From Thermoactinomyces daqus (GTDB taxonomy: Bacteria > Bacillota > Bacilli > Thermoactinomycetales > Thermoactinomycetaceae), in contig NZ_JPST01000006.1 in NCBI RefSeq assembly GCF_000763315.1, positions 1 through 64,000 on the forward strand: a stretch of 64,000 nt of DNA. The letters are read 5' to 3'. The notes under the pieces were generated by a model. It was not told where the DNA came from. It saw nothing but the letters and a program-made list of their open reading frames with translations, and did no database searches. Shown piece by piece: positions 19,898 to 28,946 of the stretch; position 1 is the first letter of the stretch, and each line of letters starts with the position of its first letter. Both the position numbers and the translations under genes were made by a program.

Positions 19898-19936
19898 CGT
19901 CCTCCAATTGCCTGCTTTTTTGCTGTTTGGAGGACG
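19898..19936 (+). other. Perfect 10-bp hairpin between dpaB and asd
   Basis: CGTCCTCCAA and TTGGAGGACG pair perfectly around a 19-base loop that contains TTTTTT. No T run follows the stem, so it is not a standard terminator. It could set mRNA stability, or separate sporulation-specific dpaAB transcripts from asd. Confidence 0.6.
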
Positions 19937-19972
19937 ACTCCCATATGATCAGGATTATTGGAGGGAAATTGA

Positions 19973-21010
19973 GTGGCAAACAGGGAATACACAGTAGCTG
20001 TCGTCGGAGCAACCGGGGCTGTGGGACAACAAATGCTCAAGTATTTGGATGAACGAAATTTTCCGGTAAAAGAATTGCGCCCTCTTGCATCCAAAAGATC
20101 TGCCGGGCAAACGATCACTTTTCGCGGGGAAGAAGTGGTGGTCGAAGAAGCGACGCCGGAGAGCTTTGCCGGTGTTGACTTTGCCCTGTTCAGTGCGGGC
20201 GGCGGTGTCAGTAAGGTGCTCGCGCCGGAAGCGGCGAAAAGAGGAGCGGTTGTGATTGATAATTCCAATGCGTTTCGGATGGATCCGGAAGTTCCCCTGG
20301 TGGTGCCGGAAGTAAATCCGGAAGCGGCGAAAAATCATAAAGGGATTATTGCCAATCCAAACTGTTCAACCATTCAAATGGTCGTTGCACTAAAACCGCT
20401 GTATGATCGCTACGGCATCGAACGCGTGATCGTTTCCACCTACCAGGCTGTTTCGGGAGCCGGCTGGCAGGCGATCCACGAGCTGGAGCAGCAAACGAAG
20501 GCGAGTTTGAACGGGGATGAAGTGACCGCCAGTGTGCTTCCGGTGGGAAAATTGGATCGGCATTACCAAATGGCTTTTAATGTGATTCCGCAAGTGGATG
20601 TAGCTGAAGAAAACGGGTTTACCCTGGAAGAGATGAAAATGGTCCGTGAGACGAAAAAAATCTTTGCCGATGACTCGATCGGCGTAACGGCGACATGTGT
20701 GCGCGTACCGGTTTTCCGCGGACACAGCGAATCTGTTTATGTGGAATTAAAATCAGATTTTGAATTGGATGAGGTTCGGGCACTTTTAAGCGAGATGCCG
20801 GGAATTGTGGTTCAGGATGACATTGCCGGGCAAATTTACCCGATGCCGCTTCATTCTGCGGATCGCACCGAGGTGTTTGTCGGACGGCTGCGGCGTGACC
20901 TGAATCATCCGCGCGGACTCAACCTGTGGGTCGTTTCCGACAATCTGCTCAAAGGGGCAGCCACCAATGCGATTCAAATTGCGGAAGTACTCATTGAAAA
21001 TGAAAGATAG
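19973..21010 (+). CDS. asd: Aspartate-semialdehyde dehydrogenase
   Basis: Reduces aspartyl phosphate to aspartate semialdehyde with NADPH. 345 residues. N-terminal NADP loop VVGATGAVGQQMLKYL; catalytic Cys131 in NPNCSTIQ; the expected GAGWQAIHELEQQ segment. GTG 19973 follows GGAGGG. First gene of asd-dapG-dapA. Confidence 0.97.
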   Translation: MANREYTVAVVGATGAVGQQMLKYLDERNFPVKELRPLASKRSAGQTITFRGEEVVVEEATPESFAGVDFALFSAGGGVSKVLAPEAAKRGAVVIDNSNAFRMDPEVPLVVPEVNPEAAKNHKGIIANPNCSTIQMVVALKPLYDRYGIERVIVSTYQAVSGAGWQAIHELEQQTKASLNGDEVTASVLPVGKLDRHYQMAFNVIPQVDVAEENGFTLEEMKMVRETKKIFADDSIGVTATCVRVPVFRGHSESVYVELKSDFELDEVRALLSEMPGIVVQDDIAGQIYPMPLHSADRTEVFVGRLRRDLNHPRGLNLWVVSDNLLKGAATNAIQIAEVLIENER

Positions 21011-21024
21011 AGAAGGGATACACC

Positions 21025-22254
21025 ATGAGGATCATCGTACAGAAATTTGGCGGAACCTCAGTGGCGACCCCCGAACAGCGCCAGCGCGTATTGCATCATA
21101 TTCGCAAGGCGCTGGCCGAAGAATATCGTCTGGTCGTCGTGGTTTCTGCGATGGGGAGAAAGGGAGACCCCTATGCAACAGATACACTATTAAGTATTTC
21201 CAAACAATATGGGGACGTAATCACTCCGCGCGAAAAAGACTTGTTGATGAGCTGTGGTGAAATTATTTCCGCCGCCACGATTTCTTCCCTCTTAACAAAA
21301 CATGAAATTCAAAACTGTGTACTGACTGGTGGACAAGCGGGAATCATTACGAATAATCATCATACCAACGCACAGATTATTACCGTCAATCCCAAGCGGG
21401 TCAAACATGAACTGGAAAAAGGAAATGTCGTGATCGTGACCGGTTTTCAAGGGCAGACAACCGATGGGGAGATCACGACATTGGGCCGGGGTGGCAGCGA
21501 TACGACCGCGACCGCTTTGGGGGCCGCTTTGCATGCAGAATATGTGGATATTTTCACTGATGTCGAAGGGATCATGACCGCTGATCCGCGCATTGTTGAA
21601 GATGCCGCCCAACTGGAACAGGTTACGTATACTGAGATGTGCAACCTGGCGTTTCAGGGGGCCAAAGTGATCCACCCGCGGGCCGTTGAAATTGCCATGC
21701 AAACGCAAATCCCGATTCGCGTGCGGTCGACGATGTCGGATCATAAGGGAACACTGGTGACGCATTTGACGGAAATCGACCGCCCGGCCAGTGAAGTGCG
21801 GGAAACCACGATTATCGGGATTACACAGATGCCCAATGTGACGCAAATAAAAATCCGTGTAAACCAGGGCCAATATGATTGGCAGGTAAGCGTGTTTAAA
21901 GCGATGGCCGACCATGGGATCAGTGTCGACTTCATCAGTGTCAATCCGTGTGAGATCGCTTATACGGTTTATGATGACCTTGCCGACCAGGCAGCAGCCA
22001 TCATCAGCGACTTGGGATTAACTCCGGAACTTTCCCGCGGCTGTGCCAAAGTTTCGGTCGTTGGTGCGGGCATTGCCGGGGTGCCGGGGGTTATGGCGAA
22101 AATCTCTGAAGCGCTGACTGAAGAAGATGTACAAATTTTGCAGTCGGCCGATTCGCATACGACGATCTGGGTGCTGGTGCACGGAGAAGATATGGTAAAA
22201 GCCATTCGTGCCCTTCACCGGAAATTTAACCTGCATAATCTCAATTATGCGTGA
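21025..22254 (+). CDS. dapG: Aspartokinase (DapG type)
   Basis: Phosphorylates aspartate, the first step to lysine, threonine, methionine and diaminopimelate. 409 residues: kinase domain starting VQKFGGTSVATPEQR with GRGGSDTTATALGAAL, then two ACT domains (about 265-405). In B. subtilis the isozyme at this locus is inhibited by diaminopimelate. ATG 21025 is 14 bases after asd. Confidence 0.95.
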   Translation: MRIIVQKFGGTSVATPEQRQRVLHHIRKALAEEYRLVVVVSAMGRKGDPYATDTLLSISKQYGDVITPREKDLLMSCGEIISAATISSLLTKHEIQNCVLTGGQAGIITNNHHTNAQIITVNPKRVKHELEKGNVVIVTGFQGQTTDGEITTLGRGGSDTTATALGAALHAEYVDIFTDVEGIMTADPRIVEDAAQLEQVTYTEMCNLAFQGAKVIHPRAVEIAMQTQIPIRVRSTMSDHKGTLVTHLTEIDRPASEVRETTIIGITQMPNVTQIKIRVNQGQYDWQVSVFKAMADHGISVDFISVNPCEIAYTVYDDLADQAAAIISDLGLTPELSRGCAKVSVVGAGIAGVPGVMAKISEALTEEDVQILQSADSHTTIWVLVHGEDMVKAIRALHRKFNLHNLNYA

Positions 22255-22282
22255 GCGTGCATTTGGAAATGGAGTGAGAGAT

Positions 22283-23155
22283 ATGTTTTTTGGCCGGCTA
22301 ATTACTGCGATGTACACCCCGTTCACCAAGGAAAACGAAATTGATTGGCCCCGGCTGGAAGAATGCATTGAGCGCTTGATCGAAACGGGGAGCGACGGGA
22401 TCGTCGTTTCAGGAACAACAGCCGAATCGCCTACTTTGACTCACGAAGAGAAATTGGCTTTGTTCCGTTTTACCAAAGAGAAAGTGGCCGGACGCGTGAA
22501 AGTGATTGCGGGAACCGGCAGCAACAATACACAGCAAAGCATCGAACTGACCAAAGAGGCGGAAGAGATCGGTGTCGACGGAATCATGCTGGTTGCACCG
22601 TACTATAACAAGCCTTCGCAAGAGGGACTGGTGCAACATTTTAAGGCGATTGTGTCTGCGACGTCACTGCCGGTCATGCTTTACAATGTCCCCGGGCGCA
22701 CCAGTGTCAATATGACTGTTGATACGATGCAGCGCCTGGCCGAATTGGATCAGGTCGTGGCGATCAAAGAGGCGAGCGGAAACATGGGGCAAATCTCCAA
22801 CCTGATCGCTTCCATTTCCTCGGATGTGGCCGTTTACAGCGGCGATGACGGAATCACCCTGCCGGTGCTGGCTGTGGGCGGAGCCGGTGTGGTCAGTGTG
22901 GCCAGTCATTTGGTCGGCAGAGAGATAAAAGAGATGATCGATGCCTTTTTTGCCGGTGACAATCAGAAGGCGATCGCCATTCATCAGAAACTGTTGCCCG
23001 TCTTCCACGGTTTGTTTATCACATCCAGCCCTGTGCCGTTAAAGTATGCGATGGCGCAAAAGGGCTGGTCGGAGCCTTATGTCCGGTTGCCGCTCACAGA
23101 AATGGATGAACTGCAAAGGGCGGCAACGGATGAATGGATCAGGGAATTATTATAA
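22283..23155 (+). CDS. dapA: 4-hydroxy-tetrahydrodipicolinate synthase
   Basis: Condenses pyruvate with aspartate semialdehyde. 290-residue TIM barrel: GTTAESPTL, catalytic Tyr134 and Arg139 in MLYNVPGRT, Schiff-base Lys162 in VVAIKEASG. The frame is open further upstream, but ATG 22283 with GGAGTGAG fits the family N-terminus. Last gene before a terminator. Confidence 0.97.
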   Translation: MFFGRLITAMYTPFTKENEIDWPRLEECIERLIETGSDGIVVSGTTAESPTLTHEEKLALFRFTKEKVAGRVKVIAGTGSNNTQQSIELTKEAEEIGVDGIMLVAPYYNKPSQEGLVQHFKAIVSATSLPVMLYNVPGRTSVNMTVDTMQRLAELDQVVAIKEASGNMGQISNLIASISSDVAVYSGDDGITLPVLAVGGAGVVSVASHLVGREIKEMIDAFFAGDNQKAIAIHQKLLPVFHGLFITSSPVPLKYAMAQKGWSEPYVRLPLTEMDELQRAATDEWIRELL

Positions 23156-23162
23156 TCAGAAT

Positions 23163-23193
23163 GAGCCGATCTGTATGTGCAGGTCGGTTTTTC
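23163..23193 (+). terminator. Intrinsic terminator after dapA
   Basis: GCCGATCTG and CAGGTCGGT with a six-base loop, then TTTTT. Confidence 0.88.
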
Positions 23194-23246
23194 TCATTTT
23201 TCCTCAATCGCGATGATTTCTTCAGCTCCGTTTCAACAAGAATTGG

Positions 23247-23276
23247 TTGCATACATATTTTTTGATCGTATATAAT
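23247..23276 (+). promoter_or_regulatory. Sigma-A promoter of rnjB
   Basis: TTGCAT (23247-23252), an 18-base spacer and TATAAT (23271-23276). Confidence 0.75.
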
Positions 23277-23338
23277 GAGAACAAGTGAGATTTGTGCGGT
23301 TTAGGGTGACGACAACAGAATATATAGGAGGTACATTT

Positions 23339-25012
23339 GTGACAAAAAACCAGCGGGGCAAACTCTACGTTTTTGCTCTCGGTGGGTTGGATGAAATCGG
23401 AAAAAACATGTATGTGGTGCAGTACGAGAATGACATTGTCGTCATTGACTCGGGCTTAATGTTCCCTGAAGAGGACATGTTGGGAATCGACATTGTCATT
23501 CCGGACATCACGTATCTTGTTGAGAATCGGGAGAAAGTACGCGGAATTATCTTAACACATGGACACGAGGATCATATTGGCGGTCTTCCATATATCTTGC
23601 GGCAACTAAACGTTCCCATTTTCGCGACGAAACTGACAATGGGATTGGTCGAACATAAGCTTCGAGAAGCACATCTGCTGAATGACACGAAACGGCATGT
23701 GATCAATAACCAGTCGGAAATCAAATTAGGTTCCCATTTGAAGGCCACGTTTTTCAATACGAACCACAGCATTCCGGACTCGGTCGGAGTCTGCATTGAG
23801 ACTCCCGAAGGGGCTGTGGTGCATACGGGCGATTTCAAATTTGATTTGACCCCTGTCGGGGGTCGTGTGGCCGACATGCACAAAATGGCGGAAATAGGGA
23901 AAAAAGGCGTTTTATGTTTGTTGTCGGACAGTACCAACGCAGAACGTCCCGGGTTTACCGGTTCGGAACGCACGGTTGGTGACGGAATTAAAGAAGTATT
24001 TCGGAAAGCGAAGCAACGGGTCATTGTAGCCACATTTGCCTCCAACATACACCGCATCCAGCAAGTGGTGGACGCTTGCCACACGTACGGGCGGAAATTG
24101 GCGGTGGTCGGACGCAGTATGGTGAATGTGGTAAATATCGCCTCGGAATTGGGTTATCTGGAGATTCCATCAGATTTATTGATAGATCCGGATGAAATTA
24201 ATCACCTTCCGGCCAACAAGGTTGCGGTGATTTCCACCGGCAGCCAGGGGGAATCGATGTCTGCACTTACGCGCATGGCAAACGCTTCCCACCGGAAAGT
24301 GGAGATTTTGCCCGGCGATACGGTGATCATCGCCGCGACGCCGATTCCGGGGAATGAAAAATTGATCGGCCGCACTGTTGACCAGCTGTTCCGCATCGGC
24401 GCTGATGTCGTTTACAGTACGACTTCTCATGTTCACGTGTCAGGACATGGTTCTCAAGAAGATTTGAAACTGATGCTAAGCCTGATGAAACCCAAATATT
24501 TTATTCCGATTCACGGTGAGTACCGCATGTTGCGTGCTCACGCCCAACTTGCCGAATCTGTGGGAGTGCGCCCAGAAAATATTTTTATCTGTGACAACGG
24601 AGATACAGTCGAATTCTCAGACGGAAAAGCGAGATATGGTCCCAAAATTCAGACAGGGAAAGTGCTGATTGACGGACTAGGCGTTGGAGATGTTGGAAAC
24701 ATCGTACTAAGAGATCGTAAACTACTCTCCCAAGACGGCATTTTAGTCGTTGTGGTTACCCTAAGTAAAACAAACGGTACGATTCTTTCCGGTCCGGATA
24801 TTATTTCGCGCGGCTTTGTCTACGTTCGCGAATCAGAACAGCTTTTGGAAGAAGCGAATCGCATTGTAAGCCAAACGATGGAAAAATGTATGAGGGAACA
24901 AGTGAGCGAGTGGGCTTCCCTGAAAACAAGTATTCGTGATGCGCTAAGCAAATTCTTGTTTGAGAAAACCCGCCGCCGTCCCATGATTCTGCCAATCATC
25001 ATGGAAGTATAA
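23339..25012 (+). CDS. rnjB: Ribonuclease J2-type metallo-beta-lactamase RNase
   Basis: Beta-CASP ribonuclease acting in mRNA decay and rRNA maturation. 557 residues: metal motif HGHEDH at 74-79, beta-CASP region with SDSTNAERPGFTGSE, and a C-terminal domain. Called J2 from its place after dapA, as B. subtilis ymfA/rnjB; J1 and J2 cannot be told apart for certain here. GTG 23339 has AGGAGG at seven bases; upstream in-frame starts lack one. Confidence 0.9.
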   Translation: MTKNQRGKLYVFALGGLDEIGKNMYVVQYENDIVVIDSGLMFPEEDMLGIDIVIPDITYLVENREKVRGIILTHGHEDHIGGLPYILRQLNVPIFATKLTMGLVEHKLREAHLLNDTKRHVINNQSEIKLGSHLKATFFNTNHSIPDSVGVCIETPEGAVVHTGDFKFDLTPVGGRVADMHKMAEIGKKGVLCLLSDSTNAERPGFTGSERTVGDGIKEVFRKAKQRVIVATFASNIHRIQQVVDACHTYGRKLAVVGRSMVNVVNIASELGYLEIPSDLLIDPDEINHLPANKVAVISTGSQGESMSALTRMANASHRKVEILPGDTVIIAATPIPGNEKLIGRTVDQLFRIGADVVYSTTSHVHVSGHGSQEDLKLMLSLMKPKYFIPIHGEYRMLRAHAQLAESVGVRPENIFICDNGDTVEFSDGKARYGPKIQTGKVLIDGLGVGDVGNIVLRDRKLLSQDGILVVVVTLSKTNGTILSGPDIISRGFVYVRESEQLLEEANRIVSQTMEKCMREQVSEWASLKTSIRDALSKFLFEKTRRRPMILPIIMEV

Positions 25013-25031
25013 TCGGATCTAAACCGCACAA

Positions 25032-25070
25032 GAGGCTGCAACCCTTGAAACATCAGGGGTTGTGGCTTTT
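25032..25070 (+). terminator. Intrinsic terminator after rnjB
   Basis: GCTGCAACCCTTGA, a short loop and TCAGGGGTTGTGGC, followed by TTTTT. Confidence 0.9.
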
Positions 25071-25180
25071 TAATTTGAGGTAAAATCGATTGCTGACAAC
25101 ATTTATAAACGGATTGTGTTATGGGCGCATGGAGGAAATCTGTTTTTGGGACAGTAAAAAAACAATTCAGCAATTTGTTC

Positions 25181-25209
25181 TTGTTCTTTCTTTGATGATC
25201 CTTTATAAT
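25181..25209 (+). promoter_or_regulatory. Sigma-A promoter of the B12 riboswitch-metE transcript
   Basis: TTGTTC (25181-25186), a 17-base spacer and TATAAT (25204-25209), just upstream of the riboswitch. Confidence 0.75.
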
Positions 25210-25234
25210 AGCAAAAACAAATGAAAATAGTGGG

Positions 25235-25451
25235 AATAGGTACTTTAGAGGAAGCCATCTCTAAAGTTTAATAGGGAAACCGGTGTGAATCCGGTGCGGT
25301 CCCGCCACTGTGACAGGGGAATCAGCTAAAAAGATGATGTCACTGATCCTTGACTGGATTGGGAAGGCGGTTTAGCTGGTGAAGATCCTGGAGCCAGGAG
25401 ACCTGCCTATTCTGACAACACTGCTTGACCTACGGGAGATAGGGAGGTGTT
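25235..25451 (+). ncRNA. Cobalamin (B12) riboswitch upstream of metE
   Basis: The aptamer shows the family core: GGGAAACCGGTGTGAATCC, GCGGTCCCGCCACTGTGA, and the B12 box GAGCCAGGAGACCTGCC (25390-25406). P1 pairs AATAGG (25235-25240) with CCTATT. Downstream, AACAC (25417-25421) can pair with GTGTT (25447-25451), closing a hairpin over the GGGAGGTG ribosome site at 25442-25449. Control is thus likely translational: with B12 bound the site is hidden and the B12-independent enzyme MetE is not made. Confidence 0.93.
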
Positions 25452-25457
25452 AGAAAA

Positions 25458-25571
25458 GTGAAGGGGTTCGTCTGTCTGATCCTGCTTATTTTCGCATTTC
25501 TAACGCTCTCTGTGAACGTTGGGAATGCTTTTTTATTATGTATGAACTCATATGGGAGGTTTGCAGAATGA
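25458..25571 (+). CDS. Possible 37-residue hydrophobic leader peptide coupled to metE
   Basis: GTG 25458 lies eight bases after GGGAGGTG, the ribosome site covered by the riboswitch hairpin. The frame encodes 37 residues with a long apolar stretch (FVCLILLIFAFLTLSV) and its TGA stop overlaps the metE ATG (ATGA at 25568-25571). MetE has its own GGGAGG inside this frame. The geometry suggests riboswitch control of the small ORF and translational coupling to metE. No homolog is recognised. Confidence 0.5.
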   Translation: MKGFVCLILLIFAFLTLSVNVGNAFLLCMNSYGRFAE

Positions 25572-27859
25572 GCAGGATCAAAAGCAGTAACTTAGGCTAT
25601 CCGCGCATTGGGGAAAATCGCGAGTGGAAAAAGGCTCTGGAAGCGTTTTGGGCAGGAAAATTGGAAGAAGCCGATTTTCTTAAACGAATGGAACAGATTC
25701 GTCTGTCGCATCTGCAAAAGCAAAAAGATCATGGAATCGATTTGATCCCTGTGGGCGATTTTACGTTTTATGATCATATGTTGGATATGGCTGTCATGTT
25801 TGGGCTGGTACCAAAACGGTTTCGCCATGAAGGAGGAGAAGTTCCGCTTCATATTTATTTTTCGATGGCGCGAGGAAATCAGACAGCAGTTGCCTGTGAA
25901 ATGACAAAATGGTTTAACACGAATTATCACTACATTGTTCCGGAATATGAGGGAGTGCAACCAACCCTGACGGAAAATAAACCTCTTAAAGCTTATCGCG
26001 AGGCAAAAGAAAAACTGGGGATTCAAGGGAAGCCGGTGATTGTCGGGCCTTATACGTTTATAAAACTTTCCAAGGGGTACGAACGCGCACAGCTGCCTGC
26101 GTTTATCTTGCAGTTGATGCCGTTGTATGTGCAAATCTTGCAGGAATTGGAGCAGGAAGGCGTTGAGTGGATTCAATTTGATGAACCGGTTCTGGTTACA
26201 TCCATCAGCAAAGAAGAGATGGAAACGGTCGCATACATTTACAGGCAATTGCACGAAGCAGCCCCTCAGCTTCGCATCATGCTGCAAACTTATTTTGATT
26301 ATGCCGAATGGTATCCGGAGCTGATCGATTTGCCCGTCCAAGGGATTGGGCTGGATTTTGCATACGGTTTGGAGAAGAATCTTGAATATATCAAAATGTA
26401 TGGTTTTCCTGCTGACAAAGTGCTGGGGGTTGGGCTGGTTGACGGGAGAAATGTTTGGCGTTCGGATTTGCCGAAAAAATCGGAGTTGATCAGGGAAATC
26501 ACCGGTTATGTTTCCCCGGACCGCATATGGCTGCAACCATCCTGCAGTTTGTTGCATGTTCCTGTCTCCGTCAAACATGAGACTTATTTGGAACCGGAAA
26601 TAAAAAATGCACTCGCTTTTGCCGATGAAAAACTGGATGAAATCGCCGCTTTGGTCAAAGGGTTTAACCATGGTTTCCACACTGTTTCGGAGAGATTGGA
26701 CAACAGCCGTGCGGCACTGCGTCAGTTGGCTCAATCCCCGGTGAGAAACCGTGCGGAAGTGCATCGGTCTGTCGAAAATCTGCAAACTCATCATCTGCAA
26801 CGTAACCTCCCGTTTGAGGAGCGGCGAAAGAAGCAACAGGACGTATTGAAACTCCCGCTGTTGCCGACCACGACGATCGGGAGTTTTCCGCAGACTTCAG
26901 AAGTGCGGCAAGCCAGGCGAAAGTGGAGGAAGGGAGAGTGGACAGGAGAGCGTTATGATGAATTTATCCGGAAGCAAATCAAAAACTGGATCCATATTCA
27001 AGAAGAGATCGGACTCGATGTTCTGGTTCACGGGGAATTTGAACGGACCGATATGGTGGAGTTTTTTGGTGAGAAGCTGGGAGGGTTTGCCTTTACGCAG
27101 AATGGGTGGGTTCAGTCATATGGATCGCGCTGTGTAAGACCACCCATCATTTATGGTGATGTGGAGTTTCTTGAACCCATGAGTGTGAAGGAAAGTGTTT
27201 TTGCCCAATCCCTCACGGAAAAACCGGTCAAGGGAATGATTACAGGGCCCGTAACCATCTTGAATTGGTCATTCGTTCGTGATGATCTGCCGAGACAGCA
27301 AGTGGCCTGGCAGATTGCTCTGGCATTGAGAAAAGAAGTGGAAGCGTTGGAAGCTTCCGGAATAAAGATGATCCAAGTGGATGAACCAGCCCTCAGGGAG
27401 GGATTGCCGCTTAAAAAATCGTCACGGAAGGAGTATTTGGATTGGGCAGTGAAGGCATTTCGCCTAACGACTTCTTCGGTGAAAGACACGACGCAAATCC
27501 ATACGCATATGTGCTACTGTGAGTTTCATGACTTTATCGACTCCATAAGCCGGTTGGATGCGGATGTGATTTCAATCGAAACATCGCGAAGCCACGGGGA
27601 ATTGGTATCTGCGTTTACAGATTATGACTATGACAAAGGAATCGGACTGGGAGTATATGATATCCACAGTCCGCGAATTCCGTCCGCTGATGAAATCATT
27701 GCCATCATTGAACGCGGCCTGCAAGTTCTGGAACCTGAACTGTTCTGGGTTAATCCTGATTGCGGCTTAAAAACCCGTGGAGTTGAGGAAACCGTCGCTT
27801 CACTGAAAAATATGGTGAAAGCGACACAGATTGTCCGTAATCGTTTGTCCGAGTGCTGA
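25568..27859 (+). CDS. metE: Cobalamin-independent methionine synthase
   Basis: Transfers methyl from methyltetrahydrofolate-triglutamate to homocysteine. 763 residues in two related barrels. The C-terminal catalytic half carries the zinc ligands in HTHMCYCEF and in VNPDCGLKTR, and the IQVDEPALREG segment. N-terminal start NLGYPRIGENREWKKALE is typical. ATG 25568 follows GGGAGG. Placement behind a B12 riboswitch implies a B12-dependent MetH elsewhere or B12 uptake. Confidence 0.97.
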   Translation: MSRIKSSNLGYPRIGENREWKKALEAFWAGKLEEADFLKRMEQIRLSHLQKQKDHGIDLIPVGDFTFYDHMLDMAVMFGLVPKRFRHEGGEVPLHIYFSMARGNQTAVACEMTKWFNTNYHYIVPEYEGVQPTLTENKPLKAYREAKEKLGIQGKPVIVGPYTFIKLSKGYERAQLPAFILQLMPLYVQILQELEQEGVEWIQFDEPVLVTSISKEEMETVAYIYRQLHEAAPQLRIMLQTYFDYAEWYPELIDLPVQGIGLDFAYGLEKNLEYIKMYGFPADKVLGVGLVDGRNVWRSDLPKKSELIREITGYVSPDRIWLQPSCSLLHVPVSVKHETYLEPEIKNALAFADEKLDEIAALVKGFNHGFHTVSERLDNSRAALRQLAQSPVRNRAEVHRSVENLQTHHLQRNLPFEERRKKQQDVLKLPLLPTTTIGSFPQTSEVRQARRKWRKGEWTGERYDEFIRKQIKNWIHIQEEIGLDVLVHGEFERTDMVEFFGEKLGGFAFTQNGWVQSYGSRCVRPPIIYGDVEFLEPMSVKESVFAQSLTEKPVKGMITGPVTILNWSFVRDDLPRQQVAWQIALALRKEVEALEASGIKMIQVDEPALREGLPLKKSSRKEYLDWAVKAFRLTTSSVKDTTQIHTHMCYCEFHDFIDSISRLDADVISIETSRSHGELVSAFTDYDYDKGIGLGVYDIHSPRIPSADEIIAIIERGLQVLEPELFWVNPDCGLKTRGVEETVASLKNMVKATQIVRNRLSEC

Positions 27860-27935
27860 ACAATCTGCAGAACGGGGTAATTTCCGGAACAATGCCGGAT
27901 TGGGATCAACGGAGAGGTCGGCGCAGTGGGTAATG

Positions 27936-27972
27936 AATCCAAGGCCATCGAACTGTTTTATGGCCTTGGATT
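27936..27972 (+). terminator. Probable terminator after metE
   Basis: AATCCAAGGCCAT and ATGGCCTTGGATT form a perfect 13-base stem with an 11-base loop. The following TATTCTTT is an imperfect T run. Confidence 0.7.
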
Positions 27973-28091
27973 TATTCTTTATAGTGAAAAAATTGTTTTC
28001 TTTCGAACAAAAGATGCATCCGCATTCCATTCACGCAAATGAAGGATGGCGGATGATCAAATTGCCAAGCGTTGAAAAAAACCAAAAAACG

Positions 28092-28439
28092 TCATTTGAA
28101 GTCCTTCCAAGTAAAATCCTGAGACAATATACCAACATGTTTTTCTTTGGCTGTCCAATTATCTTTTGTCGCCAATTCGGGTTTGCGGAAACAAGACAGG
28201 TTTTTATGATAGCCAAACACACGGCAAATTTCCGGTCTTGCCGAATAAATCCCACATCGGTCCTTTTCCAGGTCATAAAAGATACACGTTCCATAAAACC
28301 GCGGTTGTTTCTCCAATGCCAAACGTTGTTTATGTGGCATCGATCTAATTTTCTTTTTTATTATCTTAAGCTCTCGCTCTGTAACAGGAACAGGTCCGCA
28401 ACATAATCCTCTGCATCCCTTGCATGGTAAGTTTTCCAT
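28092..28439 (-). CDS. YkgJ family cysteine cluster protein
   Basis: 115 residues starting MENLPCKGCRGLCCG, the CxxCxxxCC cluster of the YkgJ family, with further Cys in GTCIFY, DRCGIYSARPEICRVFG and SCF. The family probably binds zinc or an iron-sulfur centre; its function is not established. AGGGGG precedes the ATG. It stands alone on the minus strand with two strong promoters, convergent with metE. Confidence 0.88.
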   Translation of the reverse strand: MENLPCKGCRGLCCGPVPVTERELKIIKKKIRSMPHKQRLALEKQPRFYGTCIFYDLEKDRCGIYSARPEICRVFGYHKNLSCFRKPELATKDNWTAKEKHVGILSQDFTWKDFK

Positions 28440-28489
28440 ATGTACCCCCTGTCTCTGTGGATTGCCGGATTGGGTTTCGTCTCGTATCC

Positions 28490-28558
28490 ATCATAACAGG
28501 TGGTGTTTTAGTTTGTCAAATAAAATTTAATAATAACATAAAATTAGTTATTTGTCAA
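28490..28558 (-). promoter_or_regulatory. Two tandem sigma-A promoters of the YkgJ-family gene
   Basis: On the minus strand, TTGACA (28553-28558), 17 bases and TATTAT (28530-28535) form the distal promoter. TTGACA (28514-28519), 18 bases and TATGAT (28490-28495) form the proximal one. Both -35 boxes are perfect. Confidence 0.75.
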
Positions 28559-28946
28559 TATTAAATGGGTGCGTGGAACGCGCTTTATTCGAAAACAAGA
28601 CGTTGTTTGTGTAAACGCCGGGCAATTTTGGACATGCTCTTCCTTGTACCCCGGTAACCGTCTCCCGCGCTAAGTTTTTCTTGTCTGAATTTCAAAATCC
28701 CTTCATCTCCTTCCGGTTCAAAAAATGGATTATCATCATTCGGGAAATGCTGATGCCTCTTCTCGAGCATGATGGATCTCGGTCTGTTCAGCGCGCAGGC
28801 TGTAGGTCTGTCTCTTAGGTCAGTTGTTGGAAATTTGATTCAGTAACACGAAATGAATTCTATTTTTGCAGTTTCTTCAAGATTGTTTAATAAAACCGAT
28901 TTAGAATGGAGGAGATTAAACAAATCAGTGATAGGAGAGGGAAAAG
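28559..28946. other. Intergenic before alkaline phosphatase; one doubtful small ORF
   Basis: A 61-codon minus-strand frame (28585-28770), charged and rich in Lys/Arg, lacks a ribosome site and matches nothing I recognise. The right part should hold the phosphatase promoter, but I cannot point to clear PhoP boxes or a good -35/-10 pair. Confidence 0.35.
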
